Source of the DNA: Epiperipatus broadwayi
Taxonomy: Eukaryota > Onychophora > Udeonychophora > Euonychophora > Peripatidae
Assembly: GCA_028023455.1 (NCBI GenBank)
Contig: JAQFVV010006510.1
Coordinates: 525,750-589,749 of the forward strand
Length of the DNA stretch: 64,000 nt
Reading direction: 5' to 3'
Part shown: positions 12,801-29,318 of the stretch, piece by piece
Numbering within the stretch: position 1 is the first letter of the stretch
How the letters are laid out: every line of letters begins with the position of its first letter
Program-made: the position numbers and the translations under genes
Notes under the pieces: generated by a model
The model's database searches: none
What the model saw: only the letters and a program-made list of their open reading frames with translations
Told to the model about the DNA's origin: nothing

Positions 12801-14489
12801 AGGTCCAATAAATCCTAAAGAAAAGGAAAGAATCATAGAATATATTTTGAATTTATTTCGGAAATGAAATATAAATTTTTAGAATGGAGTATCTAAACAA
12901 AGATATTTGTCTTTAAAATATAAATAATTTTGGAATGCTTATTATGTTATTGTTTTAGAAAAATAAGTATTGCATATTTTTAAAGTACAATAATATACAA
13001 TAAATGTTATAAAGAATAAAGAATAGGCATAATATAATTTTATTTATTGAATAATAGGAATATATCGATGATTACACTTATATCATTTAAAGTAAGGCTA
13101 AATGGGAATATGTTGTGTTTAGTAAACAAAGTGTGATAAGTGATATCTACTAAAATCTAGTAATGAATTTTTGGATAAATATTTTATGTAACATCTTTGA
13201 CATTGCAAGATGAAATTTGTTTTAATATTTTAAGAAATCCATACTCATTATAATGTGATTTTGTTTTGGTAGAATGTTTTTCCTACGAATGTGTTTTAAG
13301 AAAAATATAATTGAATAATATTAAGGAGGATATATTTTTGTTAATAAAATAAATAAATATATTTGTAATAAGTTAACCATAACGAGAAACCAAATGGTAA
13401 CATTTTTATTTTGTCTTAAGTCTAAATAAAGATATAACTAAATATAAATTATTTTTATAACCCAATAGATAAAAATGTAAAGTATAAAATAAGGATATCC
13501 ACTGTAAATAGTGTACATAAATTGTTTATTTTATTTTGTTGTTATTAATAAACTTTGTTAAAATTTGTTTTTTAAAAAAAAATTGTGTCTGAATTGTTTA
13601 TTTCTCCACTTCACTGCATGAAATCACGATATATTCATAATAATTGAAACAAACATATAATTTTGCACAGAAAGATAAATAGAGAATTGTTTTAAGAATT
13701 TAAATATTTTATTGGTATTCTTTTAATTAAATAATCATAATTTTACATTGTTTTATTGGTCATAAATCAGTTATCACAATAGTATATTAAATTATATGCT
13801 ATCAGTTGCCACACATACTTTTGTTTGTCAGATTATCAAATGCTACCACGGAGTTGTTATATTATTACATGAAGATAAAAGATTATATTATATTATTTGA
13901 TTATTTTATTATGGTAATAAAAATATAACGAAAAAAAAAAGATATACAGAGTTAATTATACAATGAAGAATATTATTATTATTTATTATTATTAGTTTAG
14001 TGTAGTAGATTATGACATAAAATTCCCTTCTCATATTTTACTACTGTAATTTTAAATTAACTTAGAATAAATTTATGAACCTGAAATTTTATAAAGCTAA
14101 ATTATTATAAATAGAATATGAAGATGTAATTATTAGCTTAATCTTAGTGAGTAGAAGTTATTAAAGTCGTAAGAATACTATGAGTTTGTTATTTGAAATA
14201 GTAATAAGGGGGGATAGTGTTCTTATGTCATTGGGGTAGTATCCTGTAGGATATTGGCTCAATGTAATCTATCTTGTCATCTGTATTTTCACTTCAAGTC
14301 TCATGAAAATATTAAATATTTATTTAATTTATTTTTATAAACTGAACCTTATTCGTATTTTAAGTTTGAGCTAGTGTAATATTCAATTTTAATGCTAAGT
14401 ATTTTATTTATTAATTATTAACTGAGCTAGAACCCGTTTTATTTATATCAGATACTATTCTGAGGTGAGGATGCACAAAGGCACGGTTA

Positions 14490-14491
<2 letters not shown>
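9859..14491. other. Long gene-free AT-rich stretch, possibly intronic
   Basis: No exon with convincing splice borders, no repeat family member and no RNA gene seen. The coding-like frame at 10801-11004 is low-complexity and is not called. Confidence 0.5.

Positions 14492-14552
<61 letters not shown>
14492..14552. repeat. (TA)n microsatellite
   Basis: Uninterrupted TA run. Confidence 0.95.
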
Positions 14553-14554
<2 letters not shown>

Positions 14555-15982
14555 AATTTATTTAATCTATATAACTTCCTTTGAAAAAAATCTTAAGTCA
14601 CTAGAAAGCTACCTTAACATCAATATTCATAAAATTAAAGATTATTGGAGTAATTTATATGCTAAATTATAATTGGTCAGACCAGTCAATTGAAACATTA
14701 TATTGTATACCAACGTATGTGTTATTCCTAACATTCTAATATAGTTGGAAAAGTGTAAATAAAGTTTGAATTTTTCTAAAAATATTTTACATTCAGTTAG
14801 ATAATGGAAATAACGATCCATATAACTGCAGTTATAGCTAACATAATAAAGCTCATAAACAATCATAGTTTTTTAAATGTAAATGTACAAAATATTGTGA
14901 CCTTCAATCACATTAGGCAGAAAAAATTATAAACTAATTTCCATCACTTAGAATTAAATATTTTGATCAATAAATTTTTCTATAAAAAAATAGATTTTAA
15001 AATAGATGTTGTTTGAATCTGAAATGTAAATTTTGAAGGTAAGCGAATTTAAGTTCGTCTAACTCATTATAATCAATCTTTAATTTGAGAAAATCCATTG
15101 AACATTACTTTAGTTTTTTTAACATTTATCTTTAGTCCTATTTTCATCTGATAACTCCTACAACATTTCCTGCAACTCTAAAGCATTATTCGCCAAAACA
15201 ACTATATATATATACATACATAACATACATTTATTAAAATTCAACCCATTTTAAAAGAAATTGTCAAAAATATGCATACATTATTTAAATATTAATATTA
15301 ATGTTGAAAAATTTTGAAGCAGCTGTAAAAATTTATTCAACGTATTATAATTTTTCCATCAGTGCAAACAGATGTACAGAATGTAAAAAAAAAAAAAAAA
15401 AATACAGATAATGGAATTTATAGTTTGCAAAGTCATAAAAAATCAATGAGTTTGATTATTCTTACATTATATTTTAGATTTTTATGGATTTATATATATA
15501 TATTATTGATCTTTTTTTATATTTTTTTATTACTGCTTTTAATATATTTTAAGTTTTTTAAGTTTTATGCACTTATTTTTAAACACTTCATAATGCATGC
15601 ATATAATATAAATAAATTTTAAAATAATAATCCACAGATACATAAAGAAACAGAAAAAAATATAGAGATAACTCATTTTGGTATTTTAAGACTGTTTGAT
15701 AATTAATTTATTGGCTCTAAAATTCACGTCAACGTTTAATAAGATAATATTTATCGATCTTAAGTGTTAATTTATTTTGTTGTATATAAAAAATAATCCC
15801 AATTTTTAATATATGTTCATGGTAAAACTAGCATAATAATTTTAAGCATTAAAACCTTCTATTAATTTATGATATACTTTAAAGATTACATGGTAAAAAA
15901 AAATTGAGATAGTAAGTAGCTGACCAAATTTAATTATCATTTTGAATATTTAGTATTCCATTACTATTAAATATTCACTATT
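14553..15982. other. No recognisable feature
   Basis: AT-rich sequence with a poly(A) run near 15384-15402. No supported gene. Confidence 0.5.
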
Positions 15983-16090
15983 TGTTTTCATATGTCATAG
16001 CATCGTCCTGGAGGCAAACTCGCAACAACCGTCTGCAACCAACTGCTTGCTTGCAAGGCAGCTACGCTAACCTCTCGGCTACCATCGCTT
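15983..16090 (-). repeat. tRNA-derived SINE, subfamily with extra insert
   Basis: The minus strand begins GATGGTAGCCGAGAGGTTAG (box A-like) and ends GATGCTATGACATATGAAA. It shares the tail and overall layout with copies at 27803, 29225, 35461 and 41055. Like the 29225 copy it has an extra segment (GCAGTTGGTTGCAG) in the middle. Pol III transcription and LINE-dependent mobility are inferred from the tRNA-like head. Confidence 0.65.
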
Positions 16091-16185
16091 CTTTTCTTTT
16101 TCATAACAATGTTGCTATGTATTATTATTCATCAATTGTTTTGAGTATCTAGCAATATTATTCAAAGTTCAATTACTATTTTGAA

Positions 16186-16245
16186 TAAACAAGGCAAAAC
16201 TTCCCATACAGTGCTAGTATAATAGATGGTGATCATGTGATACTA
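16186..16245. repeat. Family F foldback remnant, ends only
   Basis: GGCAAAACTTCCCATACAG, the start of the family F arm, is fused directly to TAGATGGTGATCATGTGAT, the inverted form of the family's outer tail. All internal sequence is missing. Confidence 0.6.
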
Positions 16246-19200
16246 TTTTGAATATAAATACAATTTTATCACACAATAATAATAAATAGCATCCTATACA
16301 AAATATGTGCAAAAAGTAAGAAATAATGATAAAGTTTCCATATATAAGATTCATGGAAAGGGTAAGATGAATTTGAAAGTGTAATGGTCAATATAATAAG
16401 GTTAAAAAAAATAGAAAAAAAAGTAGTGATTATAATAATGTCTATAAAAAAAGTAAAAATAATTAACAGAACTGAAATAAAAAAAAGGAGGTGAATCTTT
16501 GAGTAATCAAATTCTGACTAGAATTTAATATATGACATATGCACTGAACTGCTACTCCCTTTATATGTTGAGTCTACAAAAAGTCAAAACTGTTTGTTTT
16601 AGATTTTATTTTACTTATATCTAGATATTAAAGGAATTTACAAATGGGAAATCTCTAAAATATGTGTGTGTTTACTAAGAAATATACTTGAATCTATTTC
16701 ATTAACTCAGAAAAATGGCTGCTAGTGAAATAGTTTTTTGATAAGTTATGTTTACATGGAAAATCTATTGTTTCTTCACTGCTTTACCAAGTGCAGTCAT
16801 CACTGTTATATGACATCTTATACCAATCTGTTTGTGGTTGCATAATACTACATATGTATATTTTATAAAGCTTTTTAGCACATTTATAATCACCATTGTG
16901 TGATATCCTAGACTTATTGTTTTTTCCTATACCATTTGCATGAACTATATGACTCTTACTGCAAACCTTGCCCAGAGTTAACATCTTTATCCAAACCTAA
17001 ATCTTATTTATTTTAATGAAGGATCAATATGAACATTCATATAGATTGTTCAGTTACTATTGTTGGCATTGTGATATAATTAGTCATTTATTAACTAAAG
17101 AAAATATTCACATTGGCTGTCAACTAACATTATCAGTATAGTAATACAATTAATTTATTTATTTCACTAAAAAAAATCCCTCATTTTGATTATTCAATTA
17201 TTATTATTGGCTGGGTGATGAAGTTAGTAATTTATTAACTAAATCAACCATTTACATTAATTATCCAACTAGTATTTTTAGCATGGGAACTTATTTAGTC
17301 ATTTAATGAGTAATGATTCCATTGTTTGTTTTCTTAATTCACTGAATCTAACACCAGAAGTATGAATCTATATTATTTAGGTAAGCTTGATGACTTCATT
17401 TACTAAATAGGTTAGTCAAGTTATTCATCACGTTCTTTTTTCCTAGGGTAAAATGTCTTAATCTTGTAGAAATATTGTTGGTATTTCTTGTTTTTATTGT
17501 TCTTAGGAAAGTATTTGTACTATCTATTTTTTGGTGAAATATTGGGTGATCTTTCTAACCTTTTATTAATATTAATAGGTTTTAGCATAGGCTCGATTTT
17601 TTTGCAACTCTCTGATTGTGCTGTCTCTGTGTATATTTTTTTTTTACAAACTTTGCATTGCATATAGTTAAAGTTTATCATGTCTCTCCTAATTATATTA
17701 CCAAGAGATGTTGACCAATCACCTCACCATTGTAAATGAAAGTCACTTTTTTCTACATACATTTGGCATGAAGTAGCTTTATATTTCTACTTCATATTTT
17801 CTTCTGTGGTTTTTAGGTAAATAAATTATGATTAATGCTGGTGATTTCAGGTAAATTCTCACTTTCAATAATTGTTTTCAGCTGTAGCAGAATTCTTCCT
17901 AAATACACCAATCACTTTTTTTTATCTCTTGCACCATATTTTCATTTTATTTGTTGCTTTGAGATGAAATGATAAAAATAAAATATGTTTAATTATGATT
18001 TTTTATAAATAAATTTCTAATTTTGCTAAATATAAAAGGTATTTTATTTTAAATATTAACCATAGAAATACTAATGTATGGCAAATAGTTCTTGAAGTGT
18101 CTCAGAAGAGGCTGAGAATAATACTTGAATATCTCTAACTATTTGGAGAAGGCATCAACAACTGAAAGATTTTTGTGTTTTTAATCAGAATGCTGTATGT
18201 GTTGCAATACAAGAGCTCTGATGCAAAAAAATCATAGTTGAGTGTGACCTATCTGACATTTTTAGTTTATTTGACATTTCTAGTATTCATTAACTTATGA
18301 CATGCTATTTAAATATATACTAGTTATTGCTACATAAGAGTTAGCCAAAATTATCATTTTGACAATCTCAAAATGGCTACAATATATTAAAGACTTGCTT
18401 ACACTATCTGAAATAAGTAATAACACTTGAATCCCATATATTTTCTTTGTCAGTCAATAGTTTTTTATCCATAAGATTTGAAAAAAAATTGTGGCTTTGA
18501 TCTGGAAATTTTGTTCATATCTATTTGTTTATTTGTCAATACCCATAATTATTTGCAATCTATTGAGTTATTGCTCTAATGTTAATTTGATCAGTACTTT
18601 TTAAATTGATCATATTATTATCTGTATTTACTCCTCTTTCAGATGCAGTCATATGTGAAAACCCATGGGGCATTATAAAATTATATGGATTCAGAAAATC
18701 AAACCATTTTACATGAGAGATGAAATATACTTGGAATATATCTTGGGCAAGGAATGTGACAAGTAATTGTTGTGATTTATTTGTAAGATAATAAATCTGC
18801 TACAAATATATTGATGGGATAATTTTATGCACATGTCCAAGGCCAAATCATGTCTATTTGAAAATATTGTTTCAACCCAGATCATATTTTCAGACATGAA
18901 CGTATTTGGTGAGATAGTCCAATTTTTTTATAATATAGTAGGATTGTGTTGACTCCAATCAGTGAAGCACATACATAGTTAGTTTCTTTCTAAATTGTAA
19001 TTCACAAGTCCTTCGTTTTTGTTTTATGCTTAATAAAACATTCATAGTAATTAATAAATTCTGGTAAAGTTTGAATTTTTTTTTGTTTATACAAATTGAA
19101 ACTGTCAGTATATTCTTTAGCATATTTTAAGAATAAATTATTTTTACAAACACTTGGAAATAAAATAAATTTTAATTCTTTGCTTGAAACATATATTTAG

Positions 19201-20304
19201 CAAGACTGATTTAAATTTCTGCTTTCTTGAATTTACTTAAAAGCGTTTTGTAAATACCAAGAGATTCCCTGGACAAGAAATCATCAAAGTAATATTATGA
19301 TCCCTATTACTTTAACTGCACATTTGTAATTTTGATTGTTTGTAAGTAATGATAAAAATATTCTTAAAGTTTCAATCTTGACTATGAATTAGAAACATGA
19401 AAGCCTTAATAGGATTTTAACGTGCATTCCTGCTAAAGTAGGAAATATATATTTTATTAATGAATGTGGGAGGTAATTTTTGAAGTAATTATAATGAAAC
19501 AATAATTATCATGGATGCATACTTTACACCATTTTTAATAATGATTATCAATAGTTTAGCATATTTAAGATTAGATCAGTTCAATAATTTTCTTGGAATG
19601 CTGTTTATACAACTCTTAAAGCAAACTATAATGGATAAGATTGATAATTGAAACACTATATGTTTATTTATAAATAAATACATGGATGTAGTAAGATATT
19701 TATATATTTTTTTCATGCACTATATCAGTAAAGACTTAATTCCAACAGGCTAATGAATAACTTGTAACCTGAATTATTTAAACTATATTATGTTTTTATG
19801 TTTTTGGATAAGACTAACAAAAGTAACTGGATATCATTTTAGCTTCACTAAATTTTAACCTCCTGTCTTAACCATAAATCCTATTAATTTGTCCTGGTAA
19901 TTGTACAGACATTTCAAATTAGCCTGACAATTTACTTTCTAATTTTTATCTAATTTGGCCCAATAGTTTTTTTTTTTTTAATAAGTTGCTGAGCCAAAAT
20001 TAAAGTATTATTGTGCTAATGACATTTTGTAATGATCTGCACCTGTTTATTTTTAAGTCTTTGCTACACAACTGAAATGCTGTTATATTATAATGTTGGT
20101 TATTTGTCTGTTTTATTTTTTTTAAAAAAAAGGTGAGAAGTCTTTATAAGTCAAATACAATAGCAGAAGTAATAAATAGTATTTATTATATTTTTCTACT
20201 ATGCATTGATCTAAACATATATAATTATAATTAATAACATTTTTCATTTTCACTTTATACAATGCAATCATAATACTTTCTTCAAATAATTTTATTTCCT
20301 TATA
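16246..20304. other. Gene-poor stretch with possible eroded coding remnants
   Basis: Somewhat less AT-extreme than its surroundings. The minus strand between about 16750 and 18900 gives short protein-like pieces, for example YMQCKVCKKKIYTETAQSE near 17600-17680, in several frames broken by stops. This could be an old transposase, but no domain can be assigned. No intact gene seen. Confidence 0.3.
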
Positions 20305-20332
20305 GTTTCAATTGTTTAACAATCTTCTTCAG
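20305..20332 (-). ncRNA. Hammerhead-like core
   Basis: On the minus strand CTGAAGA, an A, a GATTGTT/AACAATT stem with a minimal loop, then GAAAC. It has the same layout and almost the same length as the motifs at 1264-1292, 42968-42995 and 47036-47063. Flanking stems are not evident. Confidence 0.4.
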
Positions 20333-21705
20333 AACCACAAAATATTTAAATATATATGACTACATTAAACAAAATCTTTTATAGTAAAATATTATGTAAT
20401 AATTTTAATTATAATAAGTTACATAATTTATATTTTAACTACATGTGTATAAATATTGATATACCTTATAATGATTCATCTTAAAATATTATTCATCTTA
20501 AAATTATATTTTATTATTTTAATTTGATATTTATAATATACTATTTTCATTAAATTAAATTATTCAATTAAACTCTTTAAAAATTTATGTTTATGGACAT
20601 ACATTATGTATGACTTAATCTTTTATTTTTTATATTTTAAATCATTATCTTACATTAGCTGCAAACATTGTCAATTGACAAATTTTTAAATTTAAAATAT
20701 TTTTATTTTATATAATAACTATCTATATGTTTATTTTTTGTAACTATTACTTTTTGGTATTTAATTTTTAATTTGTATCATTTTTAATTATACTATTAAC
20801 ATTGTTAAATGTAAACATTTATTTAAATCTCAGGTAACTGTTTAATTAATTTAAATTCTTTAATTTTTCTACCACTTTTATTACTAGGGTAATAAATCAT
20901 TTTATGAACTCTTTATTAAATTTATTTTCATTTTCTATGAAAGCATGCAAATAAGTGATTTAATATTATATTTTAAGGTAGTGTATATATATATATTTAA
21001 AATATTAGATAATTCATATGTAGGAAAAAGCATGAGAAAAATCTTGAAACCATCACAAATGGGATATGTGACATTAAATACAAAAACATGTCAGGTTAAT
21101 AATATTAAAAGTAATTACATAGGTGAAACAAACAATTCAATTAATATAATATTGAATAACATAAATGGGATAAAATTCAACTAATTATATGCATTCAATA
21201 AAAACAGGATATAAACTTGAAAAGATTGTATAAAAATGATTTACTGCATTAATAATAAGATAGAGAGGTAAATTAGAGAAGCTATATTAATTTACAAAAA
21301 AATATTCCAATTTTAAATAAAGATTTAAGTGTAAAAACTTTACTAATACAATGAGGAAATAATATAAATTAAAAAAACACGTAAGAAAATGAAAAAAAAT
21401 TAAATATGTGGATAAGTATTCTATAGGAAGAAATATTTTACATTTAAAAATGTGTCTGTTGATGATGTTTTCAACTAAGAGAAAGTAATAATTCAAGAAA
21501 TAAAAAATAAAAATGAAGTAATACATAATTAAGTTATATACAAATATAAATTTTTAAAGTGTTTAATTGAATATGTTAATTTTATTAATAATTAATAAAT
21601 GTATATCATTAAAAGCCAGTCAACACTTAGACAATTACAATATCAATAACAATCAACAATTTCAAGCTGTTGTCAAGGCAACTTCATTTTAACAATAAAG
21701 ATGAA
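20333..21705. other. No recognisable feature
   Basis: Very AT-rich; open frames here are low-complexity. Confidence 0.5.
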
Positions 21706-21739
21706 ATATATATATATATATAATTTTTATGAATTTTTG

Positions 21740-21789
<50 letters not shown>
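21706..21789. repeat. Two (TA)n tracts
   Basis: TA runs at 21706-21722 and 21742-21789, separated by about 20 bp. Confidence 0.9.
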
Positions 21790-21792
<3 letters not shown>

Positions 21793-21824
21793 AAAAATTA
21801 ATAAAAACAATATAAATTATATAT

Positions 21825-25791
<3,967 letters not shown>

Positions 25792-25968
25792 TTTAGATGA
25801 TTGAGGTAAATCAACAAAAATTTGATTTATGGCTTCAAACTTGGTTCTACATAGCTGTTTTAAATTTTCTTTTCCTCCTATTTCCCCTTCTCCATTGGTT
25901 CGAAGGCAGTGAGCTTTTAATAAGACATGAACTAAGAACAAAGCATTCCATATAGCTTGCGTGGTTGG
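25792..25968 (-). CDS. Candidate internal exon of the unidentified minus-strand gene
   Basis: The minus strand has a frame of 59 codons between an AG (25970-25969) and a GT (25791-25790). It encodes PTTQAIWNALFLVHVLLKAH, then CLRTNGEGEIGGKENLKQLC and FEAINQIFVDLPQSSK, which is normal protein composition in an otherwise AT-biased region. Phase is 0 at both ends, compatible with the phase-0 start of the 9669-9856 exon. Weaknesses: the acceptor has no pyrimidine tract, the donor (AAA/GTGTCA) is poor, and the frame could instead run to a TAG at 25770-25768. No family recognised. It could be a relic of a mobile element. Confidence 0.4.
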
Positions 25969-26314
25969 CTTCAAAATTTATCATTTTGTTGATTATTACT
26001 GGATACATGATTTCATAGACAGATCAGCGATTTTGACTCTTCTGTATTAATCAGGAAGCAGAAAAAGATGGTTTAGCAATGCAAAGGCATAGTCTTATGC
26101 ATAACCAAATATGTTAATATCATTTTTATAATTATTACTAGCTTATAATAAATACAATCTTGTTCCATTTCTCTCCTATTCTTTAATATTGCTTGAAAAT
26201 TGCTTTATATAAACGCACATTTCATTTGCTCTTTTTTTCAACTTTCAAAGAGTGAGAAAAAAGAATTAAAGCGTTCACTCTTTTTTTTTAAAAAAAAGAT
26301 TTTGAGCAAACATG

Positions 26315-27414
26315 ATTCATGTTTGTCAAAAAGTGATGCTAAAATATTTATAAACATTCTTTTCATTATAAATAAGTATCTTGTTAATTATGCAACAAAA
26401 AGTGATTTCTAAATATTTTTTTAAATAAATTTAATGAGAAATTTGTGTTTGATGCTTTGAAAAATATAATCAATCTCAGGTCTAATATAAGATATGGCTA
26501 CCCCAATTTCATTATCTAAATTTATAATCATTTTTCTATTTTTGATTTTTATATTTATAAGTACTGAGAAAATGAATTCACATAAATTCATCAAAAATTG
26601 TAACAAAATTTTGAGAGCTTTTTGAAAAAAAGCAGTGTATTCTTCCAGAATCAAATTCAAAAATTTTTCCAGATTCATTTTAGACAATTTTATTTTTAGA
26701 ATGTGACCAAATGTCAACATAACTAGTTCTTTTTCTGAAGAAGAACATTTGTGGCTTATATTATTAGTACAAAATGGATTTTATATCCAGTTACAATGTT
26801 GAATAATTAACATTGAAAAATAGGTAATCTTTTCCTCCATAAAATTTAATGTTCCTTTAAAAAAAATAATTTAACTGACATTTTTATAATAAGGTAAGGG
26901 AAATATATCCATTATATTTTTTTCTGAGATGTGATTTTTTCAAAGGCATATTGTATTATAAAGAACATATAATTTATATGTTAATGTCAAAATATTTTTA
27001 TTTTTTCTTGCATACTTAAAAACTCTGCTTAAAATATTTTAAAAAAATCAGGAAAATATGCTTGTTTTGAGCACTAAATATCATTATTAGAATATTTATG
27101 AAAGTATCTATTTTTTTTTTATATTTTGGAAAAAGGTTCAATAATTCATTCTTGAGTTTTTAAACACAAAGTAATATTTTATCTCTGGATAATTATATTA
27201 TATTGGCATATTAAAGTAAAGACTGGTGCTCTGTTTACACATAAAAACAATTTTTAAAAGTTGATCTTTTAAAGGCTTGATGTTAATATAGTTTACCACA
27301 TCTGGAATTTGATTAAATATAGATTTAAATGTTGCAGCAGTATGTTAGAAACAAAATTACTTGTACACACATGTTGAAATATTAAAAGCTACTGTGAAAG
27401 CAAGTACTGATCTT
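26315..27414 (-). pseudogene. hAT transposase remnant, copy B
   Basis: Near-identical direct repeat of 21901-23001 (spacing 4414 bp), including the same 99-codon C-terminal frame at 26421-26720 and the same broken upstream coding. Only a handful of differences are visible, for example one fewer A near 27258 and GAGTTTTT for GAATTCTT near 27155. It lacks the terminal inverted-repeat-like sequence present in copy A, so it begins inside the element. Confidence 0.75.
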
Positions 27415-27661
27415 GTTTTATATATATCCATGACATGAATCTGTAACAAACAAATACATTATAATAAATAAGCATATCTGAATTAAGATCACCAACTGAG
27501 AGAGAGGTAGTCATGAACTACTTTATTATGAATATTATTTCCATTTGATTTATCTTCATGTGACATGCTATAATGGTTAATGATTGTTGACTATTAGCAC
27601 TTATGTAGATTATTTTTTAATATCAATATTATGGTAACTGATTTAAGCTTTAGTTATAAAT

Positions 27662-27785
27662 AGATACCAGATTGTGGTGCTTAAAAAATCTTTACCCAGT
27701 GCTATTCTGTTTAATATTTCCAGATTAGCACTGAATAAAAATTTATTAAGCATCATCTTCTGGGATTAACTGATTACTAAATCAA
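27662..27785. repeat. Diverged family F foldback
   Basis: CAGTGCTATTCTG...TTTCCAGATTAGCACTG forms an inverted pair around a centre equivalent to the CAATATCCCCAGACT block of family F. Outside it, GGTGCTTAAAAAATC pairs with the complement of ATTTATTAAGCATC. Considerably older than the 2.2, 39.2 and 49.8-kb copies. Confidence 0.45.
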
Positions 27786-27802
27786 ACATATAATTGCATG
27801 GC

Positions 27803-27897
27803 CAGCATTGGTGGTCAAGTAGTCAGCACAGCCATTTACAAAGCAGTTGCCATGGATTAGTGAGTTCATTTCCCAGACGATGTTATGACACATGAAA
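27803..27897 (+). repeat. tRNA-derived SINE, short subfamily
   Basis: It starts TTGGTGGTCAAGTAGTCAGC, with an anticodon-arm-like segment containing TTTACAA, a box B-like GTGAGTTCATTTCCC, and tail GATGTTATGACACATGAAAA. Same family as 35461-35560 and 41055-41144. The TAC anticodon and arm suggest tRNA-Val ancestry. Confidence 0.65.
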
Positions 27898-29224
27898 AAT
27901 AAACATTCAAATCACATTAGAGTAGTTAGAAAAAAAAATAACCAGAAAACATCATTGTATATGTACTATGTAAAATATCATATGATATTTTAAATGAATT
28001 ACATGAATTGTTGTTGCTTGTCTTGAGTAAAGTAAATGCTTCTGTTTCATATATTAAATCAATTTTGATCTTGTTAAATGTGAAAAAAAATAATGTCAAT
28101 TCAATATGATAGTACAGTATATGTGTAAAGAGGTTATAGATTTTACTTAAAATTATTATAGCAATACAATCACTACTTCAATTCAGCAACAATTTAAGAA
28201 GGAGAAGCCTAATATCATTGAAAATTTTGTATTATTAACAATTGAACATATTTGAAAATCTTTTTTTTCTCAAATATATTTAATAGTTAACTCTAGATGA
28301 TGGAAATAATCCAAAATATATAGTTTGCACATCTTTAGAATGACTGCATCAAAAATTGAATGTCAAATAAGCTATGTTATAGTAAAGAATAGTTCTTTGT
28401 TTTATTGTTTTAAACTAATTAACATATTGTTTGATTAGCTAATAGTGTGAAGATCAGTGTGTCAGTCAGTAGCTGACTGTTGTTGTTTATTTGGTGGAAA
28501 AATCAAACGGTCACTAGCCTAATGCCAGTAGTAACCAAGTATCCAAAATAAGTTCTCACATGGAACAAATTTTAGTGAGATCGTATAGATTTTATGAAGC
28601 TATTATCTGTGGGAAATATCCTCTGAATTAAAATCACAATAAAAACTTTATATCACTTGAAGATATCAGTAATACCCAAAGCTTTCTCTGTCACAATATC
28701 ATAAAAAAACCAATTCACCCTGTGCTGAGTAGGTAAATTCATTCACTCATAAAATGAAAAATACTATCAAAGCAGTCTTATTTTTTAAAACATATATTTT
28801 TACAATTGTATATATTTTGGCCTTTCTAATTATATATAGTTGTCTTACAAATTTATTTATTGTGAAAATATCACTTGTTATACATAACATATACTCCTGC
28901 TTTAAAACATTTTGTGAAGACCGATCATTTTTTTCGTAATTCTTTTTTTTTTTTTTTGAAATTATCATTCAACTGTTTTTTCTCCACTTAATAACTATCA
29001 TTATTTTATAAACCAATGATAATCTATGTTATGATTTAAAGTTTTGAAATGGATTTTTTGTAGATTTGAGAACCATTATCATTGAGGGCACCTAGGTTTG
29101 CCTTCCAAGACTGACATTTTTTACTAGTGTATAAACATCTCTATTAATTGTAACAGAATATAAGAATTGTTTTTACGTATGAAAGTAAAAATATAACTAT
29201 TACATTTTTTTTTCCATATTTTTT
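27898..29224. other. No recognisable feature
   Basis: AT-rich. Overlapping open frames at 28747-28968 occur on both strands and look like composition effects. Confidence 0.5.
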
Positions 29225-29318
29225 TCATATGTCATAGCATTGGCTGGGAAGTGAACAAGCAACAACCACCTGCAACCAACTGTTTGCTTGCAAGGTCGCT
29301 GTGCTGACCTCCCTGTGT
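29225..29318 (-). repeat. tRNA-derived SINE, subfamily with extra insert
   Basis: The minus strand has GGGAGGTCAGCACAGCGACC, the same CAGTTGGTTGCAG insert as 15983-16090, and tail CAATGCTATGACATATG. The 5' end is slightly truncated. Confidence 0.65.

Noticed and set aside
16784-18897. Minus-strand protein-like pieces suggesting an old piggyBac-like or other transposase
   Set aside because: Pieces fall in different frames and order, and no catalytic motif or terminal repeat could be matched, so no family call is justified.
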